Below are positions 53,945-64,000 of a stretch of 64,000 bases of DNA, piece by piece. The stretch lies in the NCBI RefSeq assembly GCF_014635665.1, contig NZ_BMDG01000005.1:62001-126000 (forward strand). The letters run 5' to 3'. Position 1 is the first letter of the stretch; each line of letters opens with the position of its first letter. The notes under the pieces are model-generated. The model was not told where the DNA came from and ran no database searches. It saw only the letters and a program-made list of their open reading frames with translations. This DNA is from Isoptericola cucumis (GTDB taxonomy: Bacteria > Actinomycetota > Actinomycetes > Actinomycetales > Cellulomonadaceae). The position numbers and the translations under genes are program-made.

Positions 53945-56900
53945 ATGGCCTATCCGCAGCACCGCTCGTCCGACCCGCAGCAGGCAGCCCGGCCCGGCGC
54001 CGCCTTCGGCATCGCCGGCGTGCCCGCCTCCCCGGACCTGCCGGCCGTCGAGCGCGAGGTGCTGGACTTCTGGGCCGTCGACGGCACGTTCCAGGCCTCG
54101 GTCGACAAGAACCCGGCGGGCGAGGACGGCAGCAACGAGTTCGTCTTCTACGACGGCCCGCCGTTCGCCAACGGCCTGCCGCACTACGGCCACCTGCTCA
54201 CCGGCTACGCCAAGGACGTGGTGCCGCGCTACCAGACGATGCGCGGCAAGCACGTCGAGCGCCGGTTCGGCTGGGACACCCACGGCCTGCCCGCCGAGCT
54301 CGAGGCGATGAGCCAGCTCGGCATCAAGACGAAGGACGAGATCCTCGAGCTGGGCATCGAGAAGTTCAACGACGCCTGCCGCTCGTCGGTGCTCAGGTAC
54401 ACCTCCGAGTGGCGCGACTACGTCACCCGCCAGGCGCGCTGGGTGGACTTCGACCACGACTACAAGACGCTCAACGTCACCTACATGGAGTCGGTGCTGT
54501 GGGGCTTCAAGAAGCTCTACGACAACGGCCTCGTGTACGAGGACTTCCGCGTGCTGCCGTACTGCTGGAACGACCAGACGCCGCTGAGCAACCACGAGCT
54601 GCGCATGGACGACGACGTCTACCAGCAGCGCCAGGACCCGGCGGTGACGGTGGGCTTCGACGTCACGACCGTGCCGGCGGGCCAGGACGCCGTGCGCCCC
54701 GGGGACAAGCTGCTCGTCTGGACGACGACGCCGTGGACGCTGCCGTCCAACCTGCTCGTCATGGTGGGCCCGGACATCGACTACGTGGTGGTCGAGTCGT
54801 CGTTCACCGGCAGCCCGCAGCGCTACGTCCTGGCCGAGGCTCGCGTCGACGCGTTCGCCCGCGAGCTCACCGACGACGGCGCCGACGCGCCGCGCGTCGT
54901 CGGCCGGCTGACCGGCCGCGAGCTGCTGCAGACCGCCTACACCCCGCCGTTCACGTACTACGAGGGCCGCGAGCGCGCGCACCGCGTGGTCGAGGCGGAC
55001 TTCGTCACGACGACGGACGGCACCGGCCTGGTGCACTCCGCCGGCGCGTTCGGCGAGGACGACAAGATCGTCTGCGACCGCGAGGGCGTCGCCTCCGTCA
55101 TGCCCGTGGGCGCGGACGGGAAGTTCACGCACCCCGTCGACGAGTACGCGGGGCTGCAGGTCTTCGACGCGAACCTGCCGATCATCGACCACCTCAAGGC
55201 CCGCACCCGCGGGGAGGCCGACGCCGGCTCGGTCACCGGCGGCACCGTGCTGCTGCGCCGCGAGTCGTACGCGCACTCCTACCCGCACTGCTGGCGCTGC
55301 CGGCAGCCGCTCATGTACATGGGCGTGTCCTCCTGGTTCGTCGAGGTCACCAAGATCAAGGAGCGGATGCTCGAGCTCAACGAGCAGATCTCCTGGACCC
55401 CGGAGCACATCCAGCACGGCCAGTTCGGCAAGTGGCTGGAGAACGCCCGCGACTGGTCGATCACCCGCAACCGGTTCTGGGGCTCGCCCGTGCCCGTGTG
55501 GAAGTCGGACGACCCGGCGCACCCGCGCATCGACGTCTACGGCTCCCTGGCGGAGATCGAGCGCGACTTCGGCCGCCTGCCGCGCAACGCGGACGGCGAG
55601 CCCGACCTGCACCGCCCGTTCGTCGACCAGCTCACCCGGCCCAACCCCGACGACCCCACCGGGAAGTCCACGATGCGCCGCGTCGAGGACGTCATGGACG
55701 TGTGGGTGGACTCCGGCTCCATGCCGTACGCCCAGGTGCACTATCCGTTCGAGAACACCGAGTGGTTCGAGAACCACTACCCGGGCGACTTCATCGTCGA
55801 GTACATCGGCCAGACCCGCGGCTGGTTCTACACCCTGCACGTGCTCGCCACGGCGCTGTTCGACCGCCCGGCGTTCCGCACCGCCGTCTCGCACGGCATC
55901 GTGCTGGGTTCCGACGGCCGCAAGATGAGCAAGTCGCTGCGCAACTACCCCGACGTGCGCGAGGTCTTCGACCGCGACGGCTCGGACGCCATGCGGTGGT
56001 TCCTCATGGCCAGCCCGATCCTGCGCGGCGGCAACCTCGTCGTCACCGAGGAGGGCATCCGCGACGCGGTGCGCCAGGTGCTGCTGCCGCTGTGGAGCAC
56101 GTACTACTTCTTCACCCTGTACGCGAACAGCGCGGCCGACGGCAACGGCTACGTCGCGAAGCCCGTCACCGCGGAGCGGGTGCCGGGCCTGCCGGCCCTC
56201 GACCGCTACCTGCTGGCGCGCACGCACGACCTCGTCGCGACGGTCACCGCGCAGCTCGACGCCTACGACATCGCCGGCGCGTGCGAGGCCGTGCGCGAGC
56301 ACCTCGACGTCCTCACCAACTGGTACGTGCGCACCCAGCGCGACCGCTTCTGGGACGAGGACGCCGACGCCTTCGACACGCTGTACACCGCGCTCGAGGT
56401 GCTGACGCGCGTCATGGCCCCGCTCGCGCCGCTCCTCACCGAGGAGGTCTGGCGCGGCCTCACCGGCGGGCGCTCGGTGCACCTGGCGGACTGGCCCGTG
56501 GCGTCCGACGGCGGGGCCGACGGCGCGGTGGACGCCGCCCTCGTGCGCGACGACGCGCTGGTCGCGGCGATGGACGAGGTGCGTGCCGTCGTCTCCAGCG
56601 CGCTCGCGCTGCGCAAGGCGCACCAGCTCCGGGTGCGCCAGCCGCTGGCGCGGCTCACCGTGGCGGTCCCGGACCCGGTGGCGCTCGCGGACTACGTCGG
56701 CCTGCTGACGAGCGAGCTCAACGTCAAGTCCGTCGACCTCGTGCCCGCCGACGCCGACGCGTCCGCCCGGTTCGGCATCACCGAGCGCCTGGCGGTCAAC
56801 GCCCGCGCCGCCGGGCCGCGGCTGGGCCGCGGCGTCCAGGCGGTCATCAAGGCCGCCAAGGCGGGGGCGTGGCGCAAGGACGCCGACGGCTCGGTGGTCG

Positions 56901-57277
56901 TGACCACGGACGGCGGCGACGAGCCCCTGCTCGACGCCGAGTACGAGCTCACCACGGTCGTGGGCGACGAGGCGGGCGAGGACGTGGCCGCGTCCGTGCT
57001 GCCCGGCGGCGGGTTCGTCGTCCTCGACCTGGCGCTCGACGACGCTCTGCGCGCCGAGGGTTACGCCCGCGACGTCGTGCGCGACGTGCAGGACGCGCGC
57101 AAGGCCGCCGGCCTCGAGGTGAGCGACCGGATCGACCTGGAGCTCGACGTCCCGGCCGAGCACGTCGCGGCGGTCGAGGCCCACCGGGAGCTCATCGCGC
57201 GCGAGACGCTCGCGGTGTCCCTCACGGTGTCGGGCGCGGACGGCGTGCGGGCGGTGCGGGTGAACCGCGCCGGCTGA
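53945..57277 (+). CDS. ileS: isoleucine-tRNA ligase
   Basis: 1110 residues, a class Ia synthetase of the eukaryote-like long bacterial type. The HIGH-type motif is [11 protein letters not shown] (about 73-83), followed by the CP1 editing domain (about 190-420 with the [12 protein letters not shown] block near 258), KMSKS at about 660-664 ([13 protein letters not shown]), the anticodon-binding helical domain (about 735-880) and a C-terminal domain. It charges tRNA-Ile with isoleucine and edits valine. The ATG follows AGGAG by 8 nt. Controlled by the T-box upstream. Confidence 0.97.
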   Translation: MAYPQHRSSDPQQAARPGAAFGIAGVPASPDLPAVEREVLDFWAVDGTFQASVDKNPAGEDGSNEFVFYDGPPFANGLPHYGHLLTGYAKDVVPRYQTMRGKHVERRFGWDTHGLPAELEAMSQLGIKTKDEILELGIEKFNDACRSSVLRYTSEWRDYVTRQARWVDFDHDYKTLNVTYMESVLWGFKKLYDNGLVYEDFRVLPYCWNDQTPLSNHELRMDDDVYQQRQDPAVTVGFDVTTVPAGQDAVRPGDKLLVWTTTPWTLPSNLLVMVGPDIDYVVVESSFTGSPQRYVLAEARVDAFARELTDDGADAPRVVGRLTGRELLQTAYTPPFTYYEGRERAHRVVEADFVTTTDGTGLVHSAGAFGEDDKIVCDREGVASVMPVGADGKFTHPVDEYAGLQVFDANLPIIDHLKARTRGEADAGSVTGGTVLLRRESYAHSYPHCWRCRQPLMYMGVSSWFVEVTKIKERMLELNEQISWTPEHIQHGQFGKWLENARDWSITRNRFWGSPVPVWKSDDPAHPRIDVYGSLAEIERDFGRLPRNADGEPDLHRPFVDQLTRPNPDDPTGKSTMRRVEDVMDVWVDSGSMPYAQVHYPFENTEWFENHYPGDFIVEYIGQTRGWFYTLHVLATALFDRPAFRTAVSHGIVLGSDGRKMSKSLRNYPDVREVFDRDGSDAMRWFLMASPILRGGNLVVTEEGIRDAVRQVLLPLWSTYYFFTLYANSAADGNGYVAKPVTAERVPGLPALDRYLLARTHDLVATVTAQLDAYDIAGACEAVREHLDVLTNWYVRTQRDRFWDEDADAFDTLYTALEVLTRVMAPLAPLLTEEVWRGLTGGRSVHLADWPVASDGGADGAVDAALVRDDALVAAMDEVRAVVSSALALRKAHQLRVRQPLARLTVAVPDPVALADYVGLLTSELNVKSVDLVPADADASARFGITERLAVNARAAGPRLGRGVQAVIKAAKAGAWRKDADGSVVVTTDGGDEPLLDAEYELTTVVGDEAGEDVAASVLPGGGFVVLDLALDDALRAEGYARDVVRDVQDARKAAGLEVSDRIDLELDVPAEHVAAVEAHRELIARETLAVSLTVSGADGVRAVRVNRAG

Positions 57278-57358
57278 CGTTCCGCCGGGCGACCGCCGGT
57301 GGCACGCTGGTCCCGAACGTCCGCAGCCGCAGCGGCTCGGACCGTGCGGGAGGACGCC

Positions 57359-57574
57359 ATGGACGCGAGCCCGGCCCACCTCGACGAGGCGCACCCGGAG
57401 GCCGAGGTCGACACCGTCGACGGCACCCGGCCCGTCCGCGCGGCGGAGGCGACGGGCGCCGAGCGGGAGCGGCTGTGGACCCTCGTCGGCCGGCACCAGG
57501 GCTGGGGCGAGATCGACCGGTTCGCGGCCCACCGCGCCCGCGAGACCCCGGTCGTGGTGCTCGAGACCCGCTGA
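57359..57574 (+). pseudogene. C-terminal remnant of a DDN-type F420-dependent reductase
   Basis: 71 codons remain from an ATG at 57359. Residues 7-71 (AHLDEAHPEAEVDTVDGTRPVRA, then EATGAERERLWTLV and ARETPVVVLETR) match the pattern of the last half of DDN-family proteins, which typically read P-x-A-x-V, PVRA-x-E-x-TG-x-ER-x-RLW and IPVVVLE. The N-terminal F420-binding half is missing and the 60 nt upstream do not encode it in any frame I could see. Either a truncated relic or a short protein using only this segment; the former is more likely. Confidence 0.5.
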
Positions 57575-57607
57575 GGCGGCCGCTCCCGCAGCACCTATCC
57601 TCGGAGC

Positions 57608-59044
57608 GTGAGCCCCGACCCCCAGAAGAAGCCCCGCCCCACCGACCGCAAGGCCCGCGCGCAGGACCGCAAGGCCGCCCGGCAGGCGGCGGAGGACGCC
57701 CTCGCCGCCGAGTCGCTGCGCGAGGTCTACGCCGAGATCATGTCGCGGGCGCCCGAGCACGACATCGACCCGACGCTCGACCGCGTGCAGCGGGTGCTCG
57801 AGCTGCTCGGCGACCCGCAGCGCGCGTTCCGGACCATCCACCTCACCGGGACCAACGGGAAGTCCTCGACGGCGCGCATGACGGAGCGGCTCGTGCGCGA
57901 GCACGGCCTGCGCACCGGCCTGTTCACGTCCCCGCACCTGTCGAGCGTCACCGAGCGCATCCAGGTGGACGGCGAGCCGCTCAGCGCGGCCCGCTTCGTG
58001 GAGGTCTTCGAGGACGTCGCGCCGTACGTCGGCGTGGTGGACCGCGAGTCGCAGGAGGCCGGAGGCCCGCGCCTGAGCTTCTTCGAGGTGCTGACGGTCA
58101 TGGGGATCGCCGCGTTCGCGGACGCGCCCGTCGACGTCGCCGTGATCGAGGTCGGCATGGGCGGGCGCTGGGACTCGACGAACGTCGTCGACGGCGAGAT
58201 CGCCGTCCTCACGCCCGTCGCCATCGACCACGAGCGGTGGCTGGGGTCGACGCTCGCCGAGATCGCCGCCGAGAAGGTGGGCATCGTCAAGGACGGCGCC
58301 ACCGTCGTGAGCGCCGAGCAGCACCCGGTGGTCGACGAGCTCCTGCGCGAGCGGGTCGCCGAGACCGGGGCCCACGCGGTGCGCGAAGGGGTCGACGCCG
58401 ACGTCGCGGCGCGCCACGTCGCGGTGGGCGGCCAGCTCGTGAACCTGCGCACCCCGGCCGGGCTGTACACGGAGGTCTTCGTGCCGCTGCACGGCGAGCA
58501 CCAGGCGCACAACGCGCTCCTCGCCCTGGCCGCCGTCGAGCAGCTGCTCGGCGGGCGGGCGCTCGACGGCGGGGTGGTGGAGACGGCGTTCGCCGACGTC
58601 GCGGTGCCCGGCCGCCTCGAGCTGGTGCGGTCCAGCCCGACGGTGCTGGTCGACGCCGCGCACAACCCCCACGGCGCGCAGTCGCTGGTGGACGCGCTGG
58701 GGGAGGCGTTCGACCTGCGCACCGTGGTCGGCGTCGTCGGCGTGATGGCCGACAAGGACGTCGAGGGCCTGCTCGCCACGCTCGAGCCGGCGTTCGCCCA
58801 CGTGGTGCTCACCCGCAACTCGTCGGAGCGGTCGGCGGACCCGGAGGACGTGGCCGAGATCGCCCGGGAGATCTTCGGCGCGGACCGCGTGCACACGAGC
58901 GTGCGCCTGGACGAGGCCCTGCAGCTCGCCGCCGACCTGGCCGAGCGTGACGACCAGGTCGGGGTCGGCACCGGCCGGGGGGTCGTGGTGACCGGCTCGG
59001 TGATCACGGTGGCCGACGCGCGGTCGCTCCTCGGGCGGGGGTGA
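57608..59044 (+). CDS. folC: bifunctional folylpolyglutamate/dihydrofolate synthase
   Basis: 478 residues, a Mur-ligase-family enzyme adding glutamate to folates (and probably dihydropteroate). P-loop TIHLTGTNGKSSTARM is near 77-92, GLFTSPHLSSVTERIQVDG near 99-118, AVIEVGMGGRWDSTNV near 180, the C-terminal domain GRLELVRSSPTVLVDAAHNPHGAQSLVDAL near 335-365 and VGVMADKDVEG. A 40-residue Lys/Arg/Ala-rich N-terminal extension precedes the core. The GTG start has TATCCT (57596-57601) exactly 6 nt upstream, a leaderless start. Confidence 0.94.
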   Translation: MSPDPQKKPRPTDRKARAQDRKAARQAAEDALAAESLREVYAEIMSRAPEHDIDPTLDRVQRVLELLGDPQRAFRTIHLTGTNGKSSTARMTERLVREHGLRTGLFTSPHLSSVTERIQVDGEPLSAARFVEVFEDVAPYVGVVDRESQEAGGPRLSFFEVLTVMGIAAFADAPVDVAVIEVGMGGRWDSTNVVDGEIAVLTPVAIDHERWLGSTLAEIAAEKVGIVKDGATVVSAEQHPVVDELLRERVAETGAHAVREGVDADVAARHVAVGGQLVNLRTPAGLYTEVFVPLHGEHQAHNALLALAAVEQLLGGRALDGGVVETAFADVAVPGRLELVRSSPTVLVDAAHNPHGAQSLVDALGEAFDLRTVVGVVGVMADKDVEGLLATLEPAFAHVVLTRNSSERSADPEDVAEIAREIFGADRVHTSVRLDEALQLAADLAERDDQVGVGTGRGVVVTGSVITVADARSLLGRG

Positions 59045-59171
59045 GAACCGGCCCGAGGACCGTGCGTGGTCCGGCGGCGCGGTGTTGGATGGTGCCAGGC
59101 CGTCGGTCCCGTCCGTGCCGAGGACGTCGCGGGCGGGGCTCGCTGCGCCCCGGAGGACAGGGAGGCACGTC

Positions 59172-60167
59172 ATGAAGAAGCTGTTGGACGACCCCGCGGA
59201 CGCGGTGGTCGACTCGCTCGCCGGGTTCGCCCTCGCGCACGGTGACCTGGTCGAGGTGCACCCCGATCCCGTCCACGTCACCCGGGCCGGCGGGCCGGTC
59301 CGGGGCAAGGTCGGCCTGGTCAGCGGCGGGGGCTCGGGCCACGAGCCGCTGCACGCCGGGTTCGTCGGCGCCGGGATGCTCGACGCGGCCGTGCCGGGCG
59401 CCGTGTTCACCTCGCCCACGCCCGACCAGATCCTGCCGGCGATCCAGGCGGCCGACGGCGGCGCCGGCGTCCTGACGATCGTCAAGAACTACACCGGCGA
59501 CGTGCTGAACTTCGAGACGGCCGTGGAGCTGGCCGAGGCCGAGGGCGTCGAGGTGACCAGCGTGCTCGTCAACGACGACGTCGCGGTCGAGGACTCGCTG
59601 TACACGGCGGGCCGGCGCGGCGTCGCGGGCACCGTGCTCGTGGAGAAGATCGCCGGGGCGGCCGCCGACCGCGGGGACGACCTGGCCGGGGTCGCGGCCG
59701 TCGCCGAGCGGGTCGTGGCGAACGTCCGCTCGATGGGGGTGGCGCTCACCGCCTGCACCGTCCCGCACGTGGGCCGGCCGAGCTTCGACCTCGCCGACGA
59801 CGAGGCGGAGATCGGCATCGGCATCCACGGGGAGCCCGGGCGCCACCGCATCCGGATGGCCCCGGCCGCGGAGATCACGCAGCGCCTGCTGGACCCCGTC
59901 GTCGAGGACCTGGGGCTGGCCGCGGGGGAGCGGGTGCTGCTGCTCGTCAACGGGATGGGCGGGACCCCGCTGTCCGAGCTCTATGTCGTCTATGGTCGAG
60001 CGCGCGGGCTGCTCGAGGAGCACGGCGTCTCCGTCTCCCGGTCGCTCGTGGGCAACTACGTGACGTCGTTGGAGATGCAGGGCGCGTCCGTGACGGTGCT
60101 CCGGCTGGACGACGAGCTGGAGCAGCTGTGGGACGCGCCGGTGGCCACCGCGGCGTTGCACTGGTGA
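59172..60167 (+). CDS. dhaK: dihydroxyacetone kinase subunit DhaK
   Basis: 331 residues, the substrate-binding subunit of PTS-type dihydroxyacetone kinase. The start KKLLDDPADAVVDSLAGFALAH, GLVSGGGSGHEPLHAGFVGAGMLDAA near 46-72 (substrate loop), the covalent-substrate His in IGIGIHGEPGRHR near 215-227, and the C-terminal domain VNGMGGTPLSELYVVY near 255. It works with DhaL (ADP coenzyme) and DhaM (phosphoryl donor) to phosphorylate dihydroxyacetone. ATG 59172 has GGGAGG 8 nt upstream. First gene of dhaKLM. Confidence 0.94.
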   Translation: MKKLLDDPADAVVDSLAGFALAHGDLVEVHPDPVHVTRAGGPVRGKVGLVSGGGSGHEPLHAGFVGAGMLDAAVPGAVFTSPTPDQILPAIQAADGGAGVLTIVKNYTGDVLNFETAVELAEAEGVEVTSVLVNDDVAVEDSLYTAGRRGVAGTVLVEKIAGAAADRGDDLAGVAAVAERVVANVRSMGVALTACTVPHVGRPSFDLADDEAEIGIGIHGEPGRHRIRMAPAAEITQRLLDPVVEDLGLAAGERVLLLVNGMGGTPLSELYVVYGRARGLLEEHGVSVSRSLVGNYVTSLEMQGASVTVLRLDDELEQLWDAPVATAALHW

Positions 60168-60221
60168 GGAGCGCCCGGCGGCGCTCGTGACGACTGTCGA
60201 AAGATGGGGAGGCGTGCGGTC

Positions 60222-60872
60222 ATGGGGCTCGACGTGGTGTGGGCGGAGCGCTGGGTGCGACGCACGGCCGAGGTCGTGGCCGAGGCGAAGGACGAGCTCA
60301 CCGAGCTCGACCGCCAGATCGGCGACGGCGACCACGGCGAGAACCTGCACCGCGGCTTCCAGGCCGTCGTGGCCAAGCTCGACGAGCCGGACGCGGCCGA
60401 GCGCACCGAGGTCGGCGACGTCCTGAAGCTCGTGGCGACGACCCTCATGTCGAAGGTCGGCGGCGCGTCCGGGCCGCTGTACGGCACGGCGTTCCTCCGG
60501 GCGGCCAAGCGCTCGGCCCGGCCCGAGGTCGACACGTCGGGCGTCGTGGTGCTGCTGGAGGCGGCGCTGGAGGGCGTGACGTCGCGGGGCCGCGCGGAGC
60601 CGGGCGAGAAGACGATGGTCGACGCCCTCACCCCGGCGGTGGAGGCGGCGACAGCGGCCGCCGCGGCCGGGCAGGACCCCGTGGAGGTGCTGGCGGCGGC
60701 CGCCGACGCGGCCGAGGCCGGGGCGCGGGCCACGGTGCCGATGGTCGCGACCAAGGGCCGGGCGTCCTACCTGGGGGAACGCAGCGCGGGCCACGAGGAC
60801 CCGGGGGCCCGGTCGACGGCGCTCGTGCTCGGCGCGGCCCGGGACGCCGCGCTGGCGGGACCGGACCGATGA
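60222..60872 (+). CDS. dhaL: dihydroxyacetone kinase subunit DhaL
   Basis: 216 residues: LTELDRQIGDGDHGENLHRGFQAV near 26-48 holds the three Asp residues that coordinate Mg2+ and ADP. LMSKVGGASGPLYGTAFLRAA near 78-98 and GEKTMVDALTPAVEAA, then GRASYLGERSAGHEDPGARSTALVL at the end, complete the eight-helix barrel. ADP stays bound and is rephosphorylated by DhaM. ATG 60222 is used because GGGGAGG lies 8 nt upstream; ATG 60204 is part of that site. The stop overlaps dhaM (ATGA). Confidence 0.93.
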   Translation: MGLDVVWAERWVRRTAEVVAEAKDELTELDRQIGDGDHGENLHRGFQAVVAKLDEPDAAERTEVGDVLKLVATTLMSKVGGASGPLYGTAFLRAAKRSARPEVDTSGVVVLLEAALEGVTSRGRAEPGEKTMVDALTPAVEAATAAAAAGQDPVEVLAAAADAAEAGARATVPMVATKGRASYLGERSAGHEDPGARSTALVLGAARDAALAGPDR

Positions 60873-61630
60873 GCGTCGCGCTCCTGCTGGTCTCCCACTC
60901 CGCGCGCCTGGCCGACGGGACGGCGGAGCTGGCGCACGAGATGGCCCCCGACGTCGTCGTCGCGAACGCGGCGGGCGACGTCGACGGCGGCCTGGGGACG
61001 TCGCTCGAGAAGGTGACGGAGGCCCTGACCGACCTCCTCGCCGACGGCGCCGCCGGCGTGGTCGTGCTCGCCGACCTGGGCTCGGCCGTCCTCACGGTCG
61101 AGTCGGCGCTCGAGCTGGACGACGACCTCCCCCCGCGCGTGCGCCTCGCGTCCGCCCCCTTCGTGGAGGGCGCGGTGGCGGCGGCGGTCACCGCCCAGCA
61201 GGGCGCGGGCCTGGACGCGGTCGTGGCGTCCGCGGAGGGCGCGGTGACGTCGATCGGCCCGCGCCCGGTCGTCGAGCTGGTCGAGGCGGGCCCGTCGCCG
61301 GACGCGGGCCCGGCGGGGACGGTCGTGGCGGGGGAGCTCGTGGGCACGGTCGGCGCGCCGCTGCGCGGCAGCGACGTGGCGACGGCGCGCACCGTGGTCC
61401 GCAACCCGCTGGGGCTGCACGCCCGCCCGGCGGCGCTCGTGGCCCGCACGGCCGCGTCGTTCGGGATCCCCGTGCGGATCCAGGGCGTGGACGCGACGAG
61501 CGTGCTGCAGCTGATGGCGCTGGGCACCGCCGCGGGCACTGAGCTCGAGGTCACCGCGCAGGGCCCCGGCGCCGAGACGGCCGTGGCCACCGTCGTCGGC
61601 CTGATCGACGGCGGGTTCGGCGAGGCCTGA
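60869..61630 (+). CDS. dhaM: PTS phosphoryl donor DhaM fused to HPr
   Basis: 253 residues with two domains. Residues 1-130 are EIIA-Man-like DhaM (LLLVSHSARLADGTAELAHEM with active His10; ADLGSAVLTVESALELDDD). Residues about 165-253 are HPr (VVRNPLGLHARPAALVARTAASFGIPVRIQGVDATSVLQLMALG, active His about 182). No EI-like domain is present, so general EI encoded elsewhere must phosphorylate it. Such DhaM-HPr fusions are known in actinobacteria. Glycerol dehydrogenase is not adjacent. Confidence 0.92.
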   Translation: MSVALLLVSHSARLADGTAELAHEMAPDVVVANAAGDVDGGLGTSLEKVTEALTDLLADGAAGVVVLADLGSAVLTVESALELDDDLPPRVRLASAPFVEGAVAAAVTAQQGAGLDAVVASAEGAVTSIGPRPVVELVEAGPSPDAGPAGTVVAGELVGTVGAPLRGSDVATARTVVRNPLGLHARPAALVARTAASFGIPVRIQGVDATSVLQLMALGTAAGTELEVTAQGPGAETAVATVVGLIDGGFGEA

Positions 61631-61637
61631 GCCCGCG

Positions 61638-61653
61638 GCCGCCCCCGGGCGGC
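61638..61653 (+). terminator. hairpin after dhaKLM
   Basis: GCCGCC/GGCGGC with a CCCG loop starts 8 nt after the dhaM stop. It is very stable, with no T-tract, and lies before the TetR operator region. Confidence 0.5.
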
Positions 61654-61679
61654 GGACGTGTGACGACGCTCACCCATAT

Positions 61680-61717
61680 TTGCACTTGGTGCAAAATTGC
61701 ACAGGGTGCATTATTGT
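61680..61717 (+). promoter_or_regulatory. double palindromic operator and promoter of the TetR gene
   Basis: TTGCAC-TTG-GTGCAA (61680-61694) is a perfect dyad; TTGCAC-AGG-GTGCAT (61697-61711) repeats it with one mismatch, centres 17 bp apart. They cover a promoter with -35 TTGGTG (61686-61691), 17-nt spacer and -10 CATTAT (61709-61714), which ends 6 nt before the GTG at 61721. Side-by-side dyads over the promoter indicate cooperative autorepression by the TetR protein. Confidence 0.8.
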
Positions 61718-61720
61718 CCG

Positions 61721-64000
<2,280 letters not shown>

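Noticed and set aside
53267-59485. 2072-residue minus-strand open frame opposite ileS and folC
   Set aside because: It is the complement-frame shadow typical of GC-rich genes; the plus strand carries ileS and folC with full motifs, and the antisense product is low-complexity Arg/Val/Asp/Gly.
61697-61720. ATG 61697 as start of the TetR regulator
   Set aside because: This would place the second operator dyad and the -10 box inside the coding region; GTG 61721 with CATTAT 6 nt upstream is consistent with other starts.

Overview
The window is dense, very GC-rich chromosomal DNA from a high-GC Gram-positive actinobacterium. The F420 genes, the translational-type ileS T-box, Tat and lipoprotein exported glycosidase and transport loci, and many apparently leaderless genes fit the Micrococcales (Cellulomonas/Cellulosimicrobium/Isoptericola-like). 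The genus is inference. I saw no insertion sequence, prophage, CRISPR array, rRNA or tRNA gene.

Layout. 0-9 kb: a broken MarR-GNAT gene; an F420-dependent glucose-6-phosphate dehydrogenase-like enzyme overlapping cofE; a small hypothetical, a VOC protein, a secreted SGNH hydrolase, a YbaK deacylase, an AI-2E permease and CorA with a long leader; a zinc alcohol dehydrogenase. 9.3-17.8 kb: a tightly coupled operon of ROK regulator, TauT-type ABC transporter, two formylglycine-type sulfatases and a Tat-exported GH43-like enzyme, probably for a sulfated glycan or sulfate ester. 17.9-28.1 kb: M28 peptidase with membrane domain, kinase, YjbR protein, DUF255 protein, SnoaL-like protein, a DUF2993-like protein, a methyltransferase/thioredoxin-reductase-like pair divergent from a MerR regulator, and a P1 peptidase. 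28.2-38.6 kb: a 1.6-kresidue GH172-FN3-CBM-GH43-like secreted enzyme, an M20 amidohydrolase and a furanose-type sugar ABC transporter. The glycosidase and the transporter share a nearly identical LacI-type operator. 38.6-46 kb: hydrolases, a DUF6766 membrane protein with a coupled 30-residue protein, a HhH repair protein, TetR/hydrolase pair, DoxX, a deazaflavin-dependent nitroreductase, DUF1772 and CoA-binding proteins. 46-49 kb: an ABC cassette matching the proposed F420-0 importer. 49-53.7 kb: methyltransferase/HxlR pair, a membrane-anchored molybdopterin oxidoreductase, LysE and YnfA genes with mirrored promoters. 53.7-64 kb: T-box-ileS, a nitroreductase remnant, folC, dhaKLM (DhaM-HPr), and a TetR with double operator before a DHA2-family MFS transporter cut by the window end.

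How parts work together. CofE, the FGD-like enzyme, the F420-0-type ABC cassette, the intact DDN-family protein and a DDN remnant point to F420 use supported by salvage of F420-0. Two carbohydrate loci couple extracellular glycosidases with dedicated ABC importers and local regulators. A recurring signal is a TANNNT -10 hexamer ending 6-7 nt before the start codon, seen at 13 genes. It implies widespread leaderless transcripts and was used to choose starts.
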